DNA of 64,000 bases. Source: Streptomyces sp. ISL-10. Its GTDB lineage: Bacteria > Actinomycetota > Actinomycetes > Streptomycetales > Streptomycetaceae. Both the position numbers and the translations under genes were made by a program. Below, piece by piece: positions 60,891-64,000 of the stretch. The stretch is from positions 186,001-250,000 of the forward strand of contig NZ_JAGGOJ010000011.1 in assembly GCF_018614575.1 (NCBI RefSeq), read 5' to 3'. The notes beneath the pieces were generated by a model that ran no database searches, was not told where the DNA came from, and worked only from the letters and a program-made list of their open reading frames with translations. Numbering within the stretch: position 1 is the stretch's first letter; each line of letters starts with the position of its first letter.

Positions 60891-61934
60891 ATGGCCGGGG
60901 GAAGGCGAAAGCGCCTGCGCGTCATAGCAGGGGTGGCGGCCGGGGCGGTGTTCGCAGCCGGGATCGGGCTGTGGGCCACGGACAGCGGGCCGTTCCGGGA
61001 CGCCTACTGCTGGGGCGCGTGGCAGCAGAACAGCGGCCCGCACCTGCTCGGCGACGAGGCCGTGGACGAGTCGGGTGCCGAGCGGCGCGGCACCGAGTCC
61101 GCGCCGCCGTCCGCCGGGCGGCCGCAGGGGACGTGCACCGTCGAGGTGGCGTCGGACGACGACGAGGACAAGGTCACGGTGACCTACGGCCCTCTCCCCG
61201 CCGCCGCGGACAAGCGTCAGGAGTGGATCACCCACTACCTGCACGGCTCCGTCTCCTTCCTGCCCGACGGCCTCGACGGCCTCGTCGGCGGGGACCGGGG
61301 CATGCTCGTCCTGCCCGAGGCGTGCGACGTGGACGGCAGGCCGTCCGTCGTGACGATGCACAACGAGAACTGGAGCGAGGGCCGCGAGGGCCGGGTCAGC
61401 GGACCCGTCACCACGATCGGCACCCGCGCCGAGGTCGCCGAACTGCTGCTGGCGGTCGCCGACACCGGGATGCGTGCTGCGGGGTGTGCCCCGAAGGAGC
61501 CGCTGCGCGCCACCTCGCCCATGGCGACCGTCGCCGAGGAAAGAGAGGACGCGGACAACCCCGTCTGCCGCATTCCCGGCGTGGTCTTCGAACTGCCGGA
61601 GCGGTCGAGGTACCGGCAGCAGGTCGGTGTCGTGAGCGACCGGCTCCAGACGTGCTCCGTGGGGTGGCTGAGCGAGGGCTTCGACGAGGAACCGGCCGCG
61701 CAGTACGTGATGGCGTCGGCACCCCGGCTGGCGGCCCTGTTCACGGGCCTTCCCGAGGGGCCTGACAAGGGGCTCGTACGGGTCGACTGCCAGGGAGGCG
61801 AGACCGTCTTCTACGGCATCACCCGCCTCGGGCTGACCGGCGCCGCGAAGCCCAGTGCGGAGCGGGTGTTCACGAACTTCGTCGACTCCGTCGGCAAGCG
61901 CATCGGATGCAAGGCGGACGGAGGCAAGGCATGA
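60891..61934 (+). CDS. Membrane-anchored exported protein of unknown function
   Basis: 347 residues. N-terminal basic run and helix (LRVIAGVAAGAVFAAGIGLW) anchor an external domain with about ten cysteines (DAYCWGAW, GTCTVEVA, EACDVDG, AAGCAPK, NPVCRIPG, QTCSVGW, VDCQGG, RIGCKADG), probably disulfide-bonded. The same cysteine contexts recur in the next gene, so the two are paralogues. ATG at 60891, site gggggaaag upstream; the stop overlaps the next ATG. No family recognised by name. Confidence 0.85.
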   Translation: MAGGRRKRLRVIAGVAAGAVFAAGIGLWATDSGPFRDAYCWGAWQQNSGPHLLGDEAVDESGAERRGTESAPPSAGRPQGTCTVEVASDDDEDKVTVTYGPLPAAADKRQEWITHYLHGSVSFLPDGLDGLVGGDRGMLVLPEACDVDGRPSVVTMHNENWSEGREGRVSGPVTTIGTRAEVAELLLAVADTGMRAAGCAPKEPLRATSPMATVAEEREDADNPVCRIPGVVFELPERSRYRQQVGVVSDRLQTCSVGWLSEGFDEEPAAQYVMASAPRLAALFTGLPEGPDKGLVRVDCQGGETVFYGITRLGLTGAAKPSAERVFTNFVDSVGKRIGCKADGGKA

Positions 61935-63088
61935 CGACGACCGAAGAGACGCCGGAGCAGGAGACCACGTCCCCTTCCGGGCCCCGGCCCTCCCTGTGGC
62001 GCCGGCTCCTGCGCAGCCGTACGGCCAGGGCCGTCACCGCCTCCGCTGTGGCCGGTGCCCTCCTGGGCGCGGGCGTCGTGGCCTGGCGCACGGACACGCT
62101 TCCGTTGCTGAAGGCGGACGCCTGCTGGGACTCGCTCGACGAGCCGACCCTCTCCGCGCTGTTCGGAGACCGCCGGATCGAGGCCGAGGAGCAGGAGCTG
62201 CGGCGCGATCCCAGGGTCGCCTCGCTGTCGTACGGGCAGTGCCGCGTCACCAGCTTCGGCAAGCGCGGCATGGCGCACAGGCAGGCCGTCGTGCGCGTCC
62301 ACCACCTCGACGGGGAGGACGGCACCGACGCGCGGCAGTGGCCCGCGGAGTACCTGTCGAGCCGGATGGTCGCCCTCGGCGACGGCCTGCCGGGGATGGT
62401 GTCCCCGAACCGTGCCTGGCTCGCCGTGCCGCAGCAGTGCACGGGGCGTCCCGGGGACGGTGAGGCCTCGCTCGTCGTCGATGTGGCCCTCGGGGAGCAC
62501 GACTTCGACACGGAGGGCCCGCACGACCGGGAGGACCGTGAGGCACTGGCGCGCACCGTGGTGGCCGCGACCAACGCCGTCATACGCGACCTGGGCTGCA
62601 CCGGCGCCTACCGAGCGCCCCGCGACCTCGCGCCGATCCCGGAGCGGGTGGACATGGGGGCCGACGCCTTCTGTGGAGTCAAGGGGCTCACGGTGCCCGC
62701 CGCGTCCCGCGAGCACCTGCGGCGGGCCCGCATCGGCGGGGGCGCGGACGGCCCCGCCCGTACCTGCGAGATCGGCGGCACCTACCCGAACACCGCGGTG
62801 CGGATGACGACCGTCGTCGATCCAGGTCTGACCGAGATCTTCGGGGAGGAACTGCTGTACGGCGGGACGCGCTTCGGGACCGAGGACAAGGACTACGGGG
62901 CGGCCGGTCCGAGGCGTGCGGTGTACCGGGCGCACTGCCAGACGGGGCCCGTGGTCTTCCTGGCCGAGCAGCTCGAAGCCATGGACGGCGGCAGGAACTT
63001 CCTTGCCGACGTCATGCCGGGCTACGTCGCGGCCGAGGCGCGGCGCATCGGCTGCGGTCGGGTGACGATCGAGTTGCCGCGCGCCTGA
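61931..63088 (+). CDS. Membrane-anchored exported protein, paralogue of the previous gene
   Basis: 385 residues: a cytoplasmic tail rich in Glu/Pro, a basic patch (LWRRLLRSRTAR), a helix (AVTASAVAGALLGAGVVAW) and an external domain sharing the cysteine pattern of the upstream neighbour (DACWDSLD, GQCRVTS, QQCTGRPG, DLGCTGAY, AFCGVKG, RTCEIGG, AHCQTGP, RIGCGRV). ATG at 61931 overlaps the upstream stop as ATGA with ggaggc before it. Function unknown; the pair may form a surface complex. Confidence 0.85.
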   Translation: MTTTEETPEQETTSPSGPRPSLWRRLLRSRTARAVTASAVAGALLGAGVVAWRTDTLPLLKADACWDSLDEPTLSALFGDRRIEAEEQELRRDPRVASLSYGQCRVTSFGKRGMAHRQAVVRVHHLDGEDGTDARQWPAEYLSSRMVALGDGLPGMVSPNRAWLAVPQQCTGRPGDGEASLVVDVALGEHDFDTEGPHDREDREALARTVVAATNAVIRDLGCTGAYRAPRDLAPIPERVDMGADAFCGVKGLTVPAASREHLRRARIGGGADGPARTCEIGGTYPNTAVRMTTVVDPGLTEIFGEELLYGGTRFGTEDKDYGAAGPRRAVYRAHCQTGPVVFLAEQLEAMDGGRNFLADVMPGYVAAEARRIGCGRVTIELPRA

Positions 63089-63351
63089 CCTCGGCAGACG
63101 TGGGTCCGTGGAGGTAGGACCAACTCGTCGCGCGGGCGCGGGCGACGGGAGTGTCCGCATGGTCTACACGGCTCGCCCATACGGCCTCATCCGCGCGGTT
63201 CGAGCACACGCGAGCCGATCACGGCACTTAGCATCGGCCGCGGCGATCATCAGCGCCGCGGCGATCCCGGACGTCCTGAGCGGGCATCGATCGCCGGCTT
63301 CATTAGGAGCAATCGCACACACGTCGGTGCGGTGCACTGCAGGAGGTCTGC
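63089..63351 (+). other. Leader of the YVTN protein gene
   Basis: 263 bases without a gene. Open frames are short and unsupported. The region is slightly less GC-rich than the rest (for example cacttagcatcggcc, cattaggagcaatcgc) and ends with AGGAGG eight bases before the ATG at 63352. No clear hairpin or operator seen. Confidence 0.5.
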
Positions 63352-64000
63352 ATGTCGGGTATCGCGGTATGGGCGGCGTCGGGGCGGGGAAGCACGGGTC
63401 GAAGTCACAGCAGCCGTAAGCGCTCGTGGTGGGTGCTGGTGCGGTCCTGGGTGGCGGGAGTGGCGGTCCTCGCGGGCCTGACCGTCCCACTGGCCGTGCC
63501 CACGCCGGCCGCCGCGCAAACCGGAACGTTCGCCTACGTCGCCAACCGCGGTTCGGACACGGTGTCGGTGATCGACGACGCCACGAACACGGTCGTCGAC
63601 ACCATCACCGTCGGCGACAGCCCGGAAGGGGTGGTGCTCACCCCGGACAACGCTCGCGCCTACGTCTCCAACTCCGGCGACGACACCGTGTCGGTGATCG
63701 ACACCGCCACCAACACCGTCATCACCACCATCCCGGTCCCCGACGGCCCCCACACGCTGGCGGCCAGCCCGGACGGCGCCCGCGTCTACGTCACCAACTT
63801 CTTCGGGGCCACCGTGTCGGTGATCGACACCGCCACCAACACCGTCATCGACACCATCACCGTAGGCGACGGCCCCACCGGGGTGGTGGTCACCCCGAAC
63901 AACGCCCGTGTCTACGTCGCCAATTTCAATGACGACACCGTGTCGGTGATCGACACCGCCACCAACACCGTCATCGACACCATCACCGTAGGCATCGACC
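63352..64000 (+). CDS. Secreted YVTN beta-propeller protein (3' end off the window)
   Basis: Starts MSGIAVWAASGRG with perfect AGGAGG upstream, has a signal segment (SWVAGVAVLAGLTVPLAVPT, cleavage near AAA-QT) and then runs as 42-residue blades: AYVANRGSDTVSVIDDATNT, VDTITVGDSPEGVVLTPDNA, and so on. Three full blades and part of a fourth are present before the right edge; the frame is open. YVTN repeats form a surface beta-propeller, often in adhesion or as S-layer-like proteins. Blade DNA repeats every 126 bases with high identity. Confidence 0.92.
   Translation, partial: MSGIAVWAASGRGSTGRSHSSRKRSWWVLVRSWVAGVAVLAGLTVPLAVPTPAAAQTGTFAYVANRGSDTVSVIDDATNTVVDTITVGDSPEGVVLTPDNARAYVSNSGDDTVSVIDTATNTVITTIPVPDGPHTLAASPDGARVYVTNFFGATVSVIDTATNTVIDTITVGDGPTGVVVTPNNARVYVANFNDDTVSVIDTATNTVIDTITVGID
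63562..64000 (+). repeat. 126-bp coding repeats of the YVTN propeller
   Basis: The marker gtgtcggtgatcgac starts at 63562, 63688, 63814 and 63940, exactly 126 bases apart, and most of each unit is conserved at the DNA level, including third codon positions. This points to recent amplification or gene conversion. The array continues beyond the window. Confidence 0.9.

Overview
The window looks like a Streptomyces chromosome segment. GC is very high with strong third-position bias, GTG starts and 4-base start/stop overlaps are common, and family markers of the genus are present (DUF397/HTH pairs, SCO2322 family, DUF5336, PhoD-like phosphatase). Annotation was done by eye from translated frames and motifs; nothing was searched.

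Region 1 (1-13076) is a cobalamin biosynthesis locus: cobN (cut by the left edge) under a B12 riboswitch, then divergently cobG, cobH and a cobI-cobJ fusion; cobK and cbiD facing away from each other; and cobL-cobM on the minus strand. It pairs aerobic-type enzymes (CobN, CobG) with CbiD, the anaerobic-type C1 methyltransferase. A roughly 195-bp tandem repeat lies between cbiD and cobM, and cobG carries an in-frame 69-bp repeat insert.

Region 2 (13077-38213) is mixed housekeeping and accessory genes: DUF2277, DedA, a DoxX gene behind an iron-box-like site, an FAD/NAD(P)-binding protein, PhoD phosphatase, a secreted HNH nuclease, FetB, a GDT1-type Mn exporter behind a yybP-ykoY riboswitch, a HAD phosphatase, a peptidoglycan-binding membrane protein, an MFS-MarR fusion, GNAT, a monooxygenase, an O-methyltransferase, DUF2330, a GT87-PAP2 fusion, an HATPase/HTH/DUF397 signalling trio, a frameshifted gene and a ricin-domain metalloprotease.

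Region 3 (38293-41471 and 48791-55869) looks like a small KstR regulon. A kstR-type TetR gene, a CYP125-like P450 divergent from a FadA5-like thiolase, an aldehyde dehydrogenase with a [3Fe-4S] ferredoxin, and a glycosyltransferase / methyltransferase / toroid-protein operon all have copies of TRGAACNNGTW in their upstream regions. A SnoaL-like gene beside the thiolase has its own MerR/SoxR-type promoter.

Region 4 (41553-47668) is a five-gene operon in which every junction is a 4-base overlap: toroid-fold surface protein, SCO2322 protein, ECF T component, double ATPase and S component, behind a compact B12 riboswitch. The best reading is an ECF cobalamin importer with an intrinsic-factor-like capture protein, so one window holds both synthesis and probable uptake of B12 under the same ligand. 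This is the strongest candidate for an under-described system.

Region 5 (55870-64000) holds dispersed GC palindromes, a small membrane protein, an F420-type LLM oxidoreductase, DUF5336, an N-acetylmuramoyl-L-alanine amidase, a methyltransferase, a deletion fossil of an HTH-DUF397 pair, two paralogous membrane-anchored proteins and the start of a secreted YVTN beta-propeller protein cut by the right edge.
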